Source: Gemmatimonadaceae bacterium (lineage in GTDB: Bacteria > Gemmatimonadota > Gemmatimonadetes > Gemmatimonadales > Gemmatimonadaceae). Taken from it: a stretch of DNA of 64,000 bases. The stretch is taken from positions 1 to 64,000 of the forward strand of contig JANYHT010000050.1 of NCBI GenBank assembly GCA_025358925.1, written 5' to 3'. A model generated the notes under the pieces. The model saw only the letters and a list, made by a program, of their open reading frames with translations, searched no databases and was not told the DNA's origin. The stretch's first letter is position 1; each line of letters begins with the position of its first letter. The position numbers were made by a program, and so were the translations under genes. Positions 63,228 to 64,000 of this stretch are shown piece after piece.

Positions 63228-64000
63228 ATGGCCACCCGATGTGTAGAGGTGGCGATCGCGGTTCCGCTCTTTCGCACGTTTACATACGAAGTGCCGGACG
63301 GCATTGCGACGCCAATTGCACCAGGGTCTCGTGTGCTCGTGCCGTTTCGTAATCGCCGCGAGCTTGGCATTGTTGTCGGAGATGCTGAACCGCCGACTGA
63401 CGTTCCGCTTAAAGCGCTCTTCGGCGTCGCGGATGCTGTGCCGTCGTTGCCGCCCGCGCTCGTCGCTACCGCGCAATGGATTGCCAAGTGGTATGCAGCC
63501 CCCATTGGTATTACGCTGCGCGCGATGCTGCCAGCGGCGCTGACTGGTGCGCAATCGCAGCGCGCGCTGCACAAAACGCAGCGTATCGTACGCATCGAAC
63601 AAGAACTTCCCTCACTGCTGCAGCGCGAACAAACCTTCGCGCGCGCGAAACAACAGCGTGTCGTTTATGATCTGCTCGACGCACAGGGAGGCATGGCATC
63701 GTTCGACGCACTGCGCACGCAGGCGTCGTGTTCGGCTGGCGTAATTGCAGCGATGGTCAAGCGTGGCCTCGTGACAGTGCGCGATGAAGTTGCGCAGCGA
63801 GACCCGTTTGCGGATCGCCCAGGCGTTGTACCACCACCCCGCCCGAGTGATGCCCAACGTGTGGCCGTCGCTGCAATTCTGGCTGGCAATCCCGGACAAT
63901 CATTTTTGTTGCATGGTATTACTGGTAGCGGGAAAACACTTGTCTACATCGAGGTGCTGCGGGCGGTGTTGGCGCGGCAAAAAACGGCCATCGTTCTCGT
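63228..64000 (+). CDS. priA: Primosomal protein N' (PriA helicase), N-terminal part
   Basis: The frame starts at ATG 63228 after GAGGAGCAC and stays open to the end of the window (257 codons). The N-terminal 3'-DNA-binding domain (AVPLFRTFTYEVPDG, GSRVLVPFRNRRELGIVVG), a winged-helix part and the start of the helicase are visible, with Walker A HGITGSGKTLVY (229-240). PriA reloads the replisome at stalled forks. The gene is cut by the window edge. Confidence 0.93.
   Translation, partial: MATRCVEVAIAVPLFRTFTYEVPDGIATPIAPGSRVLVPFRNRRELGIVVGDAEPPTDVPLKALFGVADAVPSLPPALVATAQWIAKWYAAPIGITLRAMLPAALTGAQSQRALHKTQRIVRIEQELPSLLQREQTFARAKQQRVVYDLLDAQGGMASFDALRTQASCSAGVIAAMVKRGLVTVRDEVAQRDPFADRPGVVPPPRPSDAQRVAVAAILAGNPGQSFLLHGITGSGKTLVYIEVLRAVLARQKTAIVL

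Overview
The window most likely comes from a member of the Gemmatimonadota. This is inferred from two Hanks-type Ser/Thr kinases of the style common there, a PEP-CTERM protein, a YpdA-type (bacillithiol-linked) reductase, a eukaryote-type glycyl-tRNA synthetase and a high-GC, GTG-rich coding style. No rRNA, tRNA, CRISPR array, insertion sequence or phage gene was seen. The window starts in the last codons of rpoC and ends inside priA.

Layout. (1) 1-3142: rpoC tail, an intrinsic terminator, then a short, less GC-rich stretch with a lipoprotein and two tandemly duplicated exported proteins. (2) 3218-6444: a membrane Ser/Thr kinase divergent from rpsL-rpsG, which end at a strong hairpin. (3) 6472-18609: an envelope/polysaccharide block lying between rpsG and fusA. 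It holds a PEP-CTERM protein with a good sigma-54 promoter, two multi-spanning GT-C type glycosyltransferases, a methyltransferase, a UbiA/DPPR-synthase-like prenyltransferase, and a four-gene overlapping operon: MotA/ExbB-like protein, single-span partner, BcsA-like synthase with PilZ domain, TPR plus beta-barrel exporter. (4) 19064-35721: leader terminator, fusA, tuf, a second terminator, then the S10 and spc operons in canonical order (rpsJ to secY), adk and map. The run stops there, without infA, rpmJ, rpsM, rpsK, rpsD, rpoA or rplQ. (5) 35841-49818: mixed metabolism: amidase, formiminotransferase-cyclodeaminase with a coupled lipoprotein, inositol-phosphatase family protein, trpS, hydroxyacid dehydrogenase, PilT-like ATPase, DapA-family lyase, DUF456, purA, YpdA-like reductase, glyS, SDR. 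(6) 49819-59162: a tightly overlapping run with a GAF/degenerate-kinase protein, a small protein, a beta-grasp (ubiquitin-like) protein, MoxR ATPase, DUF58, BatA-like, DUF4175-like, DUF4159 and a membrane GATase-like protein. (7) 59198-64000: histone-deacetylase-like hydrolase, CorA, zinc-ribbon Ser/Thr kinase, dipeptide epimerase, priA (partial).

How the parts may work together. The envelope block looks like a complete synthesis-and-export machine. UbiA would make a polyprenyl-phosphate sugar donor used by the GT-C enzymes. The BcsA-like enzyme would polymerise a beta-glycan at the inner membrane, and the TPR-barrel protein would export it. The MotA/ExbB-like pair, first in that operon, may be an ion-driven motor attached to the process; this is inference. 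The MoxR-DUF58-BatA-DUF4159 run is a membrane-associated AAA+ chaperone module of unknown client, here preceded by a beta-grasp protein.

The most unusual points are the variant switch I loop of EF-Tu, the long RGG-like N-terminal extension of S5, the splitting of the rpoC-rpsL-rpsG-fusA chain by envelope genes, hairpins with T-runs inside the translation operons, and the motor-plus-cellulose-synthase-like operon.
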